64,000 nt of DNA from Algicoccus sp048820935. GTDB lineage: Bacteria; Pseudomonadota; Gammaproteobacteria; Burkholderiales; Burkholderiaceae_B. This document shows positions 51,196 through 60,759 of the stretch, piece after piece. The notes under the pieces are model-generated. The model was not told where the DNA came from, did no database searches, and saw only the letters and a list, made by a program, of their open reading frames with translations. A program made the position numbers and the translations under genes. The stretch's first letter is position 1. Each line of letters opens with the position of its first letter. Location of the stretch: positions 186,001-250,000 of the forward strand of contig NZ_JBMERD010000001.1 of the NCBI RefSeq assembly GCF_048820935.1. Reading direction: 5' to 3'.

Positions 51196-52461
51196 TTACG
51201 CAGCCGCTGCCGTTTCAGCCGCTAAGACAACACTCAGCGATTCTGAAATTACATTCAATCCGTGCTGCAAATCTTGCAGTTCGATCGTGAGGCTAGGCAG
51301 TAACTTCAGAACATGGCCATCAATCCCGGCTGTCTCAATAATCAAGCCGCGCTCAAAACATGCGGCTGACACTTTGGCAGCGAGTTCGTGATCTTCAAAC
51401 TCAACGCCCCAAATCAGACCGCGGCCTCGAACAACTGCTTTGACCCCTTGGGATTCAATCATTTCTTGAAGCGAGGACTGCACGTGTTCTGCTTTCAAAC
51501 GCACACTATCTTCAAGCTCACTGTTTAACCAATAATCCAGGGCAGCGCTAGCTGTCACAAAGGCTGGGCAGTGGCCACGGAATGTGCCGTTATGCTCACC
51601 GGGCTCCCAGACGTCCAGTTCTGGGCGCATCAGCACCAGCGCCATCGGTAATCCATAACCGGACAGTGATTTCGACAAAGTCACAATGTCAGGCACGATA
51701 CCGGCGTCTTCAAAGCTAAAGAAAGCACCCGTGCGTCCACAACCCACTTGAATGTCATCCACGATCAATAAAATGCCGTGTTTGCGAGTGACTTCACGCA
51801 ATCTTTGCAACCATTCATTTGTAGCCACATTCACGCCACCTTCGGCTTGAACGGTTTCAACAATCACCGCCGCAGGGGCAGAAATACCGCTACCATCGTC
51901 TTCCAGCATGGCTTCCAGGTATGACAAGCTATCGGTTTCATCACCCAAATAACCTTCAAATGGAACAGCCGCTGTGTTTGTTAAAGGTACACCAGCGCCG
52001 GCACGTTTGTGGCTATTGCCGGTGACTGCCAAAGCACCGAGCGTCATGCCGTGAAAAGCATTTGTAAAGTTCACCACGGTCTGACGACCTGTGACCTTGC
52101 GAGCCAGTTTCAGTGCGGATTCCACCGCATTGGTACCGGTTGGCCCAGGGAACTGGAGTTTGTAATCTAGACCACGGGGCTTCAGAATAATCTCCTGAAA
52201 ACGACGGATAAATTGCTCTTTGGCTTCACTGTACATATCCAGTGTGTGCGTAATGCCATCGCCCAATAAGTAGCGCACCAACGGTTGCTTCATATGTTCA
52301 GGGTTGTGCCCGTAATTCAGCACCCCAGCGCCGGCAAAAAAGTCGAGGTAACGCTCACCTTCCGTATCGGTCATCCACGCACCTTTGGCACTGGAAAACA
52401 CCGCCGGAAAATCACGGCAGTAGCCTCGTACTTCAGATTCATATTGTTCAAAAATATTCAT
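51196..52461 (-). CDS. ectB: L-2,4-diaminobutyrate transaminase
   Basis: 421 residues from ATG 52461 with GGAGACTGAA in front; the longer frame to 52536 is not family sequence. It begins MNIFEQYESEVRGYCRDFPAVF, typical of EctB. PLP-class features are present: TNAVESALKLARKVTGR near 107, DDIQVGCGRTGAFFSFE near 230 and the PLP lysine in TLSKSLSGYGLPMA near 263. It converts aspartate semialdehyde plus glutamate to diaminobutyrate, the first committed step to ectoine. Confidence 0.97.
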   Translation of the reverse strand: MNIFEQYESEVRGYCRDFPAVFSSAKGAWMTDTEGERYLDFFAGAGVLNYGHNPEHMKQPLVRYLLGDGITHTLDMYSEAKEQFIRRFQEIILKPRGLDYKLQFPGPTGTNAVESALKLARKVTGRQTVVNFTNAFHGMTLGALAVTGNSHKRAGAGVPLTNTAAVPFEGYLGDETDSLSYLEAMLEDDGSGISAPAAVIVETVQAEGGVNVATNEWLQRLREVTRKHGILLIVDDIQVGCGRTGAFFSFEDAGIVPDIVTLSKSLSGYGLPMALVLMRPELDVWEPGEHNGTFRGHCPAFVTASAALDYWLNSELEDSVRLKAEHVQSSLQEMIESQGVKAVVRGRGLIWGVEFEDHELAAKVSAACFERGLIIETAGIDGHVLKLLPSLTIELQDLQHGLNVISESLSVVLAAETAAAA

Positions 52462-52546
52462 TTCAGTCTCCATGTATAAAGTCGCCCGAACCCGGCATAC
52501 CGTCCACAAGCACAGGGCATGTGGTCCGCACGACAAAGTCAGGCAC

Positions 52547-53086
52547 TTAACAGTGCTGTAATAACGCGTGATTTAAAGGTCCAATGCGATACAAAGGTTC
52601 GGGTGCGTTTCCTGGCGCCAACAATGACGCGGTAAAGTGCTCACGAACTTCGCAAGGACAGTGATGTTTCTGTGCAAAACGACGAAACAAGCGATCTGAG
52701 GCTGGATTGTCCACCGCCACAGTGGCGGTCAGCCAACGCACAGACTGATTGGCAGGTTGATTGAGCCAGTGCCGCAACAACTCACTGGCAACGCCCTGAC
52801 CTCGCCAGTCAGGATGCACACCAATTTGCCAACAAAATGCCGTGGCAGGTTCAGTCGGAGGGTGATAGCCGATCACCACACCAACCACCTCGTCGTCAAA
52901 TTCGGCGATTAGACAAGTCTGTGCGAAATCACTACAAAAAATGAGGTAGAAATAGGCTGTGTTGGCCTCGAGCGTGCCACTGTCTTGGACAAGTTGCCAG
53001 ACAGCCAAACTATCTTGTGGCGTTGTATTGCGATAGCGTAACTTGGGCTTGATTTGATCTCGATACTTGGTATCTGCTTCACTCAT
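52547..53086 (-). CDS. ectA: L-2,4-diaminobutyrate N-gamma-acetyltransferase
   Basis: 179 residues of the GNAT fold: RYRNTTPQDSLAVWQLVQDSGTLEANTAYFYLIFCSDFAQTCLIAE is diagnostic for EctA, and GVHPDWRGQGVASELLRHWL is the acetyl-CoA loop. It acetylates diaminobutyrate before EctC closes the ring. First gene of ectABC. Its promoter lies on the far side of a roughly 220-base leader containing small hairpins (CCCGC/GCGGG at 53171-53182; CGTTGT/ACAACG at 53202-53220). Confidence 0.96.
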   Translation of the reverse strand: MSEADTKYRDQIKPKLRYRNTTPQDSLAVWQLVQDSGTLEANTAYFYLIFCSDFAQTCLIAEFDDEVVGVVIGYHPPTEPATAFCWQIGVHPDWRGQGVASELLRHWLNQPANQSVRWLTATVAVDNPASDRLFRRFAQKHHCPCEVREHFTASLLAPGNAPEPLYRIGPLNHALLQHC

Positions 53087-53309
53087 GCTTGGTTGTTATC
53101 CCCGATACTGTCAGACTTCTGATGAAGTAACTGACAACATCTGACCGGTTTCAATAAAATCGGTCTTTATCCCGCTTGCGGGTTGCGTCATCCGACAATG
53201 ACGTTGTACTCAACACAACGAAAAAACATGCTTCGTTGCAACTCGGTTATGTCAAAACACGCCACGTTAAGCGCGTTCTTTGTTGACGGTTTTTAGGATA
53301 ACCATAGTT

Positions 53310-53338
53310 TTATACACAGAACAAATCATGTATTCTAT
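53310..53338 (-). promoter_or_regulatory. Candidate ectABC promoter
   Basis: On the reverse strand a TATAAA hexamer (53315-53310) lies 17 bases after TAGAAT (53338-53333). The -10 is good, the -35 poor, consistent with a promoter that needs an activator; a palindrome array begins at the very next base upstream. Confidence 0.45.
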
Positions 53339-53392
53339 TGTGATCACAAGTCATCTTTTTTGTGATCACAAGTCATCTTTTTTGTGATCACT
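53339..53392. promoter_or_regulatory. Three GTGATCAC palindromes at 22-bp intervals
   Basis: GTGATCAC occurs at 53341-53348, 53363-53370 and 53385-53392; the first two extend to TTGTGATCACAA. The unit is a 22-bp tandem repeat including AAGTCATCTTTT. The 22-bp step places all three on one DNA face. They lie between gntR and ectA, abut the ectABC -35 and overlap the region where gntR transcription should begin. The dyad suits a GntR/FadR-type dimer and lacks the 6-base spacer of CRP sites. Confidence 0.65.
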
Positions 53393-53452
53393 ATATTTTA
53401 TTTCTAAACGACTTCATCAATTCAAAGTCCTTGTTTAACAAGAGTTTTTAGT

Positions 53453-54217
53453 ATGCGAAAAGCCACTGTTTCCACCACTCCCCGCAAAACACCTAACCGC
53501 ACGACGGTGGCAGACGACGTGTATGCCAAACTACGTGAGCAACTCATCACGGGCACTCGACAACCGGGAGAAAAACTGACTTTGCGCGCTTTAGCCGAGG
53601 AATTCAAAACCAGTGTACAACCCGTACGCGAAGCGGTTCGAAGACTTAATGCGCAAGGTGGACTATTCATCCATCCGAACCGTACCATCAGCGTCTCAGC
53701 ACCCAATCACGACCAGTTTGAAGAGTTGCTTCAGATTCGTGCGGTTTTAGAAGGATTAGCCTGTGAAAACGCGGTACGCCACATGAGGGATTCTGACATT
53801 CAGAGAATTCGCCAATTAGGCCAACGTTTTGAGCGAGAAGCCGTTCACATGCGCCCTAACCCTCTGGTTTTGGCTCGATTAAACCGAGAGTTACACTTTG
53901 CGATTTATCGCATCAGCCGCATGCCGCAGCTCATTAAACTCATTGAGAACATTTGGATTCAAACCTCGCCCACGCTCACCCTGGCCATTCGTCATACCGC
54001 ACAGGCAATGACCATGCGCGACGCTTTAAAAGCCAGAAAGCGATTGATTGAAGCGATTGCACAAAAAAATCCGAGCAAAGCTCGTCAAGCGATGGTTGCC
54101 ACTATTAATGAAAGTGCTGAATTGATTCAACGCTCGGGGATTTTGTGGCAATTCGATGCAATTGTGCCCAGCCCTCAGAATTCAACTGAGACGATCTCGC
54201 GGCAGCATCGAATTTAA
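53453..54217 (+). CDS. GntR-family (FadR/FCD subfamily) regulator
   Basis: 254 residues. A basic leader of about 18 residues precedes the winged helix (TVADDVYAKLREQLITGTRQPGEKLTLRALAEEFKTSVQPVREAVRRLNAQGGL), then an all-helical FCD effector domain (~85-225; QIRAVLEGLACENAVRHM, RELHFAIYRISRMPQLIKLIENIW) with the usual acid and histidines for metal or carboxylate binding. It is divergent from ectABC across three palindromes that fit this family. MarR-type EctR is the known ect regulator elsewhere; a GntR regulator here is an inference from position. Its stop is 4 bp from the convergent araC-type gene. Confidence 0.88.
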   Translation: MRKATVSTTPRKTPNRTTVADDVYAKLREQLITGTRQPGEKLTLRALAEEFKTSVQPVREAVRRLNAQGGLFIHPNRTISVSAPNHDQFEELLQIRAVLEGLACENAVRHMRDSDIQRIRQLGQRFEREAVHMRPNPLVLARLNRELHFAIYRISRMPQLIKLIENIWIQTSPTLTLAIRHTAQAMTMRDALKARKRLIEAIAQKNPSKARQAMVATINESAELIQRSGILWQFDAIVPSPQNSTETISRQHRI

Positions 54218-54220
54218 GCC

Positions 54221-55303
54221 TCAGGTATCCCGATTGCGGTTTTCAGAATTGATTGATGCGTAGGTGCTTTGATAGTTAGGCTGAATCATTTGCACCGATT
54301 GACGCAATTCTGTTGGTGAGTAATCAAACATCTTGCGAAACGCCGCACTGAAGTTACTCATGTGCGGATAGCCACAGCGTCGTCCAATTTCCCCAAGTGA
54401 TTGCGTGCTTTGCTCAATCATTTCGTGCGCCATCAACAAGCGTTGCTCTCGCATAAACTGCGCGGCCGGCATCCCCGTTTGTTTCATCAGGTGATTGCTG
54501 ATGGTTTTATCACTAACACCAAAAACTTCAGCCAACTCTTTAAGCGTTAAGCGATCTTTGGCTCGCCTGCGTACATAATCGCGGATTTCAGATAAAGCTG
54601 GTGTCAATGTCCCTTGCCGTTGTGCACAAGATGTCTCCACATCCATTCGGCCATCCAGAAAATGCTGAACAAGCAAACTGATGAATTCTAGACAGCGGCC
54701 ATGCGCCTGCATTTTACGCAAAGAAAACGGGATTGAAACATCCAAATCGCAACGGAAATTCTGAGTCACTGACTGACCCAGATGATGCGTTTTATCGGGG
54801 CTGGAGATGATGACTTCAAATAATGCCTGTGTGAGTTCTGTACCGATCAAAGTGGACATCGCAGACTGGCTGATCACCATATGAACCGAATCGGTTGTGA
54901 TGCCTGTATCGACGGACACCAGAAAATGCGAGTGACTGGCTGTATTGAGATAGACTCTGTTTTCATCGAGCACATAATCGCGGCCGTTAATAAAATCATG
55001 GCGAATCGCTCGACCATTTAACACACCGTGAACCTTCAAAACTGGTTCATTAAAGACCTCATGGGCTTGGCTGTATTTTTCTGTACGCCCGCCTTGCGGG
55101 TTGGATTCCAGACGCAAACGGGAATGGTAGAAGAAAATACTATCTGAGAAACCCATGCTGCAAAAGCCAGCCTCACCCTGACGCAGCGGGTATTGATGCC
55201 ACTCGACATCTTGGGCCAGATAACCGTCAAAGCTTAAAATTGTGACAGGTTCATCACACGGCACAAGAACCTCAATAAATAACGATTTGTACGGCGTTTG
55301 CAT
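54221..55303 (-). CDS. AraC-family transcriptional regulator
   Basis: 360 residues. The last ~100 residues hold both helix-turn-helix motifs: LTLKELAEVFGVSDKTISNHLMKQTGMPAAQFMREQRLLMAHEMI and LGEIGRRCGYPHMSNFSAAFRKMFDYSPTELRQ. The first ~220 form an AraC-binding-type domain with no clear ligand motif. ATG 55303 is preceded by CAGGAGTAAAA. It is tail to tail with gntR and followed by an 860-bp AT-rich gap. Its target is unknown; the divergent MFS transporter gene is a candidate. Confidence 0.88.
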   Translation of the reverse strand: MQTPYKSLFIEVLVPCDEPVTILSFDGYLAQDVEWHQYPLRQGEAGFCSMGFSDSIFFYHSRLRLESNPQGGRTEKYSQAHEVFNEPVLKVHGVLNGRAIRHDFINGRDYVLDENRVYLNTASHSHFLVSVDTGITTDSVHMVISQSAMSTLIGTELTQALFEVIISSPDKTHHLGQSVTQNFRCDLDVSIPFSLRKMQAHGRCLEFISLLVQHFLDGRMDVETSCAQRQGTLTPALSEIRDYVRRRAKDRLTLKELAEVFGVSDKTISNHLMKQTGMPAAQFMREQRLLMAHEMIEQSTQSLGEIGRRCGYPHMSNFSAAFRKMFDYSPTELRQSVQMIQPNYQSTYASINSENRNRDT

Positions 55304-56162
55304 TTTACTCCTGCATAAATTCTTGTGTCAGTCATCCTCAAGGACTATCATTGTTTAGCAGCGATGTGTCTTCTAAATAAGTCCTCTAAAAAGCTTGCCA
55401 AATTCTACCTGATTGATCGTTGAATCTCTAAAAACAAGCCTCGATACCTTGCAAGCCATTGGTTTTCGTAAGGGATCGAATTGTCAATTTTTCTAAGTAG
55501 CAACAATCAATTTCTAAAAACCAACATCTATAAAACAATTCTTAGGAATACTCTGCCAACACCATGAGTCTCAATGAATTCGGTGTGTAAAGACAAAACG
55601 CCGTTTCGTTTATAACCTAGACATCAAATCGCTTGGATAAATTCTCAACAATCAACGCCGCTTATATCGGAGCATTGAAGTGCGGGCAAGGTGCGTATCG
55701 AATCCAACATTCCATTTATCAACAAAAACTTTCTAAAACACAGTACTATTTAAAGAATTTTTAAGTATAGCCGTTATCTCTCATTTACTCACAAAACACA
55801 CCTGCAGTGTAACCGTGAAAAATCCTAACCAAATGATTTCTAACACAAATCACTCACTCATAAGCAAGTTACTTAAATCTTAAGTCCTCACGGGCTACGC
55901 ATGCAAACATGCCGGAATTTTCGTTTAGCATTTTCTATTTTCTGATTTCAATGACTATTAAAAAATAATTTAGGAAAATTTTTAACGTGTTTTTGACATA
56001 CAAATTCATCCAAAAAACACACAAATGTGATTTTTACGTCATTCAAAAAAATCTACCCTCGCCGACCGATACAATTCACTGCAAACCTGTCTGAAGCATA
56101 GACTACATTGCCTGGTCAGACGCCGCATCCCACACATTACATTCATCGACACACTCACCACG
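55304..56162. other. 860-bp AT-rich gap with recurring TTTCTAAA-like elements
   Basis: No gene is visible. Short related strings recur: CTCTAAAAA (55384, 55426), TTCTAAGT (55491), TTTCTAAAAA (55511), TTCTAAAACA (55731) and TTTCTAACAC (about 55837). They could be sites for a regulator of the araC-type or MFS genes, or chance in AT-rich DNA. Confidence 0.35.
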
Positions 56163-57395
56163 ATGTCATTAAACACCGAGCGACTTCGCATTGTCAGCCT
56201 GATTGGAATTGCCCAAATCATTGCCAGTGCTTCAACCCAGTACATGCCTGCCGTCATTGCCAAACCTGGAGCTGCAGAGCTGGGGCTGGCAGCCACTACG
56301 TTTTTTGTGGGGGTGTCCGTAGCACTGATTGTCTCGGCCATAGCGGGGCCTTCTATTGGGCGCTTAGTCGATCGCATCGGTGGACGCCCTGTTCTGATGC
56401 TCTCCAACATCATCTACGCCATCAGCATGGTGCTTTTGTCGATGGCTCAAGACACTTTCTCGATTCTTGCGGCGTATGCGATTTTAGGGGTTGCCACAGC
56501 CGGAGGACAGTTTGAAGTGGCGTTTGCGACGCTAGTGAACCTCTTTGGACGAAACTCTCGCAACCCAATTACGGGGGTCACACTTTTTGCGGGATTTGCG
56601 AGCTTCATTGGTTGGAATATCTCCATTCAAATCCTTGAGCTCTGGGGTTGGCAAGGCGTCTGTTTATTCTGGGCTGCGATCCAACTGTGTGTTGCCTTAC
56701 CCCTGAATTACTTTATACCTCTCAAATTAGAAACAGCACAGAGTTCAGATCAGGCTACTGACGCCACTAAAACACGTCCGAGCACACTCACCGAAGCCCA
56801 ATCCGAACAACAAAGTCGGCGTAAAGCCCGTCGGCGCGAGCAATCAGGTCGTCAACAAGCCTTTTTGCTGGCTTACGTGTTTGCAGCTAATGCCTTTGTC
56901 GGCATGGGTCTGATGATGCATTTACCTGAATTACTACAATTGTTTGGCATTGGGGTAGCCCTCTCTTTTGTCATTGGCTCACTCGTAGGTCCTGCACAAG
57001 TTCTAGGACGTTTGGTTGATTTCTTCATCATGAAGCGCTGGCATCCAATTGTCGGGACACGATTTGCTGCGGCGACACATCCAGTGGGTGCGTTATTGAT
57101 GCTCATCTTGGGTGCGCCGGTGGCCAGTCTTTTTGTTATCTTACATGGCATGGGTAACGGTGTGCTGATTATGTCTCGTGGTACCCTGCCTCTGGCGCTT
57201 TTTGGGCCGCTGGGCTATGGGCGCATGCAAGGCTGGCTCATGTTACCGGCCAAGCTTGCTCAAGCCTGTGCGCCTTTTTTGTTTGGCATGGCCATGGAGT
57301 ATTGGGGAACCGGTACCTTGTGGATGACAGGCTTTCTAGGACTCAGTGTATTCGTGGGTCTGTATATGATCAGAACGTCAGACAGCACCCCATAA
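56163..57395 (+). CDS. Major facilitator superfamily transporter
   Basis: 410 residues, 12 helices in two halves joined by a charged loop (~195-235, rich in Ser, Gln, Arg). The MFS motif A is GRLVDRIGGRPVLML near 66, and the second-half counterpart is GRLVDFFIMKRWHP near 283. The overall pattern is like the YbfB/oxalate-formate or nitrate-less MFS group, but the substrate is not recognisable. It has an upstream araC-type gene in the opposite direction across the AT-rich gap. Confidence 0.8.
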   Translation: MSLNTERLRIVSLIGIAQIIASASTQYMPAVIAKPGAAELGLAATTFFVGVSVALIVSAIAGPSIGRLVDRIGGRPVLMLSNIIYAISMVLLSMAQDTFSILAAYAILGVATAGGQFEVAFATLVNLFGRNSRNPITGVTLFAGFASFIGWNISIQILELWGWQGVCLFWAAIQLCVALPLNYFIPLKLETAQSSDQATDATKTRPSTLTEAQSEQQSRRKARRREQSGRQQAFLLAYVFAANAFVGMGLMMHLPELLQLFGIGVALSFVIGSLVGPAQVLGRLVDFFIMKRWHPIVGTRFAAATHPVGALLMLILGAPVASLFVILHGMGNGVLIMSRGTLPLALFGPLGYGRMQGWLMLPAKLAQACAPFLFGMAMEYWGTGTLWMTGFLGLSVFVGLYMIRTSDSTP

Positions 57396-57546
57396 ATGCG
57401 ACTAAACGCCAGTCAGGCGTAAAATAAGATCGTGATAATCTTAGAGTCAGAAAACTTCTTGCTTGTGTCAAACGAGAAACAAGCTCAGTCGCTCTGAGAT
57501 TTCAACAACCAAAATTGATCCATTTTTGAAGCATCAGGATTTACAC

Positions 57547-59802
57547 ATGAAAAAATTACGCTATCTAATCTACGGTCTGCTCGCGGTCATTGCGTTGGTC
57601 GTGATTGGCGCGACTGTTTTTGTCTATACCTTCGACCCGAATCAATACAAAGGCGACATTGAACGTTTGGTCAAAGAACATACCGGTCGCACATTGACGA
57701 TTGCCGGTGACATCGAAATGTCGATCTATCCGCAATTGGGTGTCCAAACCGGTGCCTTGTCTCTGAGCGAAGCCGATGACAGCCAAACCTTTGTTAGTGT
57801 GAATTCTGCCAGTGTGTCTGTCGCACTGATGCCTATACTCAAACGTGAAATCCTCGTTGACGGTGTCGTACTCGATGGTCTGAACGCTCGAATCGTGCGA
57901 AATAAAGATGGACAATTCAACTTTGACGATCTGTTCCAAAAAGCCAGCTCGGTCGAAGAAAGTGATGTTCAAGACACGGTCAAACTCGCCTCAAAAGAAG
58001 GTGACGCAACTGATGTTCAGTTTGATGTGGCTGCTATTCACATCAGTCATGCCACATTAACTTACGATGATGAACAGAGTGGTGAGCAACTGAGCCTGCA
58101 AGATTTCAACTTGTCGACCGATCAAATTGCCATGCAAGCGCAAGGTGATCTGAAGTTGAGTAGCCGTATTATTTCAATTGCCAATGCGCTTGATCTGAAT
58201 GTCGCCTTGCAAGCTCAATACAAGCTCGATTTATCCGATAAAGCACTTGCTTTATCGGATCTGGATCTCAGTATTGACGGCAAAGCATCCACACTAAATG
58301 CACTCAAAGCCAGTCTCAAAGGTGATTTGTCTGCAGATCTGAGTACACAAGCCTTCACGATGGATGCATGGACCATCACCGCCTCAGAAAAGAATCTCTT
58401 TAACGCGAGCGTACGAGGCAACCGTTTGCAATATCAGGCTGACCTGCTGCAGGTCTCAGAGATCAGTGCACAAGCCAGCCTAGATCAAAAAGACCAAAAG
58501 CTTGGTATCGATCTCAAGATCCCCAACATCACTGGGCAACCTGATCATCTCAAAATTCCATCGCTCACAGCCACCGCAAAGATCGACATGGCCGACGTAC
58601 TTGAAAAAGCGGTCAGCGTCGCTCTGCAGGGCAATCTTGATGTCAATTTGGGCAAATCCAGCTTGCAAGGTGCACTCAAAGCGAACGTGGATGACACCAA
58701 TCTAAACGCGACATTCTCGATGCCATCCTTGAGCCCTGCAGCCTACCAGTTTGATGTCAAAGTCGACCAGATCGATGTCGATCGCTATTTGGCTGCTAAA
58801 CCCACCGCTAAAGGTGACGCTAGCAAAGCCAGTGGCGAGTCCAAAGCGTCTAGCAGTCAGCCGGTTGCGGGTAACGCAGGCGCACCCATTGATGTGTCTT
58901 TCTTAAAAGGGCTCAACCTCCAAGGCAAAGTTGCCGTCGGTTCGCTTAAAGCACAAGGCTTTACAGCCACTGACATTAAAACCGACATTAAAGGTGAGAA
59001 AGGCGTTTTACGCGTCGGTCCGCATTCCGCACAAATCAGTGGTGGTGCGCTCCAAGGTGATCTGAGCATCAATGCCAACAACAATCAGTTTCAGGTGAAA
59101 GAGGCCTTAAATCGCATCTCTGTGGCGCAACTCTTAAAAGATCTAGGACAAGAATCACGTCTAGAAGGTCAAGCCGATGTGAATCTGAATGTCACAGCTC
59201 AGGGTAAGGACGCCCGAGCGCTAATCGCTAGCCTTTCCGGAACGGGTGGACTCAAAATGTCCGAAGGTGCAATTCGCGGTGTCGACATCGCCCGTTTGCT
59301 GCGCAGCATCCAAAGCATCATTACCAGCGGCAAGTTACCCACCTTCTCACCAGACGATAAAACCGTTTTTAGTGAGTTATCTGCCAGCCTGAATATTCAG
59401 AAAGGTGTGGTGAGTAATCAAGACTTACTACTCAAAGCGCCTTTGTTTCGAGTACAAGGTCAAGGTAACGTCAACCTCAACAACGAAGTCATCGATTACG
59501 AAGCTTTATTGGCCATTGTTGAAACTAGTCAAGGTCAAGGTGGACCTGAACTCGAAGTCTTGCGAGGTGTGACCGTCCCTGTCAAGCTGACTGGCACGCT
59601 GAGTGATCCAGGCTATCGCATTGACATTGCGTCACTAGCCGCACAAATCGCCAAATCCCGTGCAGGTGATCGCATCCAGAAAGAAGTGGAAAAAGCGATT
59701 GGCCCCGAGGCCGCTGAAAAAGTTGAAAAACTGCTCACGCCCGGTGTAACCGATAAACTCAAAGGACTGTTTGGACGTAAAGACGCTTCGGACGATAAAT
59801 GA
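57547..59802 (+). CDS. asmA: AsmA-family envelope protein
   Basis: 751 residues from ATG 57547 (AGGA seven bases before); the open frame upstream to 57463 is not family-like. An N-terminal membrane helix (LIYGLLAVIALVVIGATVFVYTF) is followed by the AsmA repeat start DPNQYKGDIERLVKEHTGRTLTIAGDIEMSIYPQLGVQTGALSLSE, typical of AsmA. The C-terminal third has GTGGLKMSEGAIRGVDIARLLRSIQSI and the VPVKLTGTLSDPGYRIDI ending. Such bridge-like beta-groove proteins span the periplasm and probably move lipid to the outer membrane. Single gene with a strong terminator. Confidence 0.92.
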   Translation: MKKLRYLIYGLLAVIALVVIGATVFVYTFDPNQYKGDIERLVKEHTGRTLTIAGDIEMSIYPQLGVQTGALSLSEADDSQTFVSVNSASVSVALMPILKREILVDGVVLDGLNARIVRNKDGQFNFDDLFQKASSVEESDVQDTVKLASKEGDATDVQFDVAAIHISHATLTYDDEQSGEQLSLQDFNLSTDQIAMQAQGDLKLSSRIISIANALDLNVALQAQYKLDLSDKALALSDLDLSIDGKASTLNALKASLKGDLSADLSTQAFTMDAWTITASEKNLFNASVRGNRLQYQADLLQVSEISAQASLDQKDQKLGIDLKIPNITGQPDHLKIPSLTATAKIDMADVLEKAVSVALQGNLDVNLGKSSLQGALKANVDDTNLNATFSMPSLSPAAYQFDVKVDQIDVDRYLAAKPTAKGDASKASGESKASSSQPVAGNAGAPIDVSFLKGLNLQGKVAVGSLKAQGFTATDIKTDIKGEKGVLRVGPHSAQISGGALQGDLSINANNNQFQVKEALNRISVAQLLKDLGQESRLEGQADVNLNVTAQGKDARALIASLSGTGGLKMSEGAIRGVDIARLLRSIQSIITSGKLPTFSPDDKTVFSELSASLNIQKGVVSNQDLLLKAPLFRVQGQGNVNLNNEVIDYEALLAIVETSQGQGGPELEVLRGVTVPVKLTGTLSDPGYRIDIASLAAQIAKSRAGDRIQKEVEKAIGPEAAEKVEKLLTPGVTDKLKGLFGRKDASDDK

Positions 59803-59849
59803 CCACTGTGAGGATTGATCCAAACGGAGAATCCTCACCCACACGATTC

Positions 59850-59902
59850 AAGAGCCTGTGATCTGGATGTTTGATTAACACATCCGATTCAGGCTCTTTT
59901 TT
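59850..59902 (+). terminator. Terminator after asmA
   Basis: AAGAGCCTG (59850-59858) pairs with CAGGCTCTT (59890-59898), and GGATGT/ACATCC extends the stem inside; T-run to 59902. Confidence 0.82.
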
Positions 59903-59957
59903 ATGAGTGAGAAGCACTGATTTTTATGCTGATAACTTTTACCTATCGATTGCATAA

Positions 59958-59994
59958 ATAAATTAAACTTCCAATCTCAATAGATATTACCTAA
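59958..59994 (+). promoter_or_regulatory. OxyR-like site upstream of ahpC
   Basis: Against the OxyR element ATAG-N-T-N3-A-N-CTAT, the copy at 59980-59994 (ATAGATATTACCTAA) matches 9 of 10 fixed bases, and a second, weaker copy at 59958 (6 of 10) lies exactly 22 bp away, the known OxyR spacing. It is about 90 bp before the ahpC start and predicts induction by peroxide. Confidence 0.55.
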
Positions 59995-60084
59995 AATAGA
60001 ATTCGACAACTTGGTAAACAAAGCAACAAGCCAAGTTTGTAGAAAATGATTTATTTGATGTTACGTGAACTGGAGAACCAAACT

Positions 60085-60651
60085 ATGTCATTGATCAACA
60101 CACAAGTACAACCTTTCAAAGCCCAAGCTTTTAAAGCAGGTAGCGACTTTATCGAAGTCACTGAGAAAGATATGTTAGGCAAATGGTCGGTCGTCATTTT
60201 TATGCCCGCCGCATTTACCTTTAACTGCCCAACCGAAGTCGAAGACGCTGCTGAGCACTACGCAGAATTTGAAAAACTGGGTGCTGAAGTTTACATCGTC
60301 ACAACCGATACACACTTCTCACATAAAGTGTGGCACGAAACTTCAGATGCCGTGGGCAAAGCAAGATTCCCACTGGTCGGTGACCCCACGCACCACCTGA
60401 CACGTGCGTTTGATGTGCACATCGAAGAAGAAGGCTTGGCCCTGCGCGGTACCTTCATCATTAACCCCGAAGGTATCATCAAAACCATGGAAATCCATGA
60501 CAACAGCATCGCACGTGATGTGAAAGAAACCCTGCGCAAGCTCAAAGCTGCTCAATACGTGGCTGCACACCCCAACGAGGTGTGCCCTGCGAAATGGAAC
60601 GAAGGCGCCAAGACCATCACACCGTCTCTGGACCTGGTTGGCAAGATCTAA
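60085..60651 (+). CDS. ahpC: Alkyl hydroperoxide reductase peroxiredoxin AhpC
   Basis: 188 residues from ATG 60085 (GGAG at 60072-60075); an upstream frame from 60046 is not family sequence. Peroxidatic Cys48 is in FTFNCPTE and resolving Cys167 in EVCPAKW, the typical 2-Cys pattern, with KARFPLVGDPTHHLTRAF and the GG-less C-terminus ITPSLDLVGKI. It reduces H2O2, alkyl peroxides and peroxynitrite, with electrons from AhpF encoded 108 bp downstream. Confidence 0.97.
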   Translation: MSLINTQVQPFKAQAFKAGSDFIEVTEKDMLGKWSVVIFMPAAFTFNCPTEVEDAAEHYAEFEKLGAEVYIVTTDTHFSHKVWHETSDAVGKARFPLVGDPTHHLTRAFDVHIEEEGLALRGTFIINPEGIIKTMEIHDNSIARDVKETLRKLKAAQYVAAHPNEVCPAKWNEGAKTITPSLDLVGKI

Positions 60652-60675
60652 ACACTAAACAGCCAGCCAATGCCT

Positions 60676-60709
60676 GGGTGACAGCCTCTCATGTGATGGG
60701 GCGTCACCC
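60676..60709 (+). other. Hairpin between ahpC and ahpF
   Basis: GGGTGAC (60676-60682) pairs with GTCACCC (60703-60709), 20-base loop, no T-run. It may damp readthrough so that AhpC is made in excess of AhpF. Confidence 0.5.
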
Positions 60710-60759
60710 CCACCCGACTGACCTGTTGACCCCATTTTGCGACACAAGGAATATTCATT

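Noticed and set aside
53339..53392. CRP binding sites
   Set aside because: The half-sites TGTGA/TCACA abut without the six-base spacer that CRP needs.
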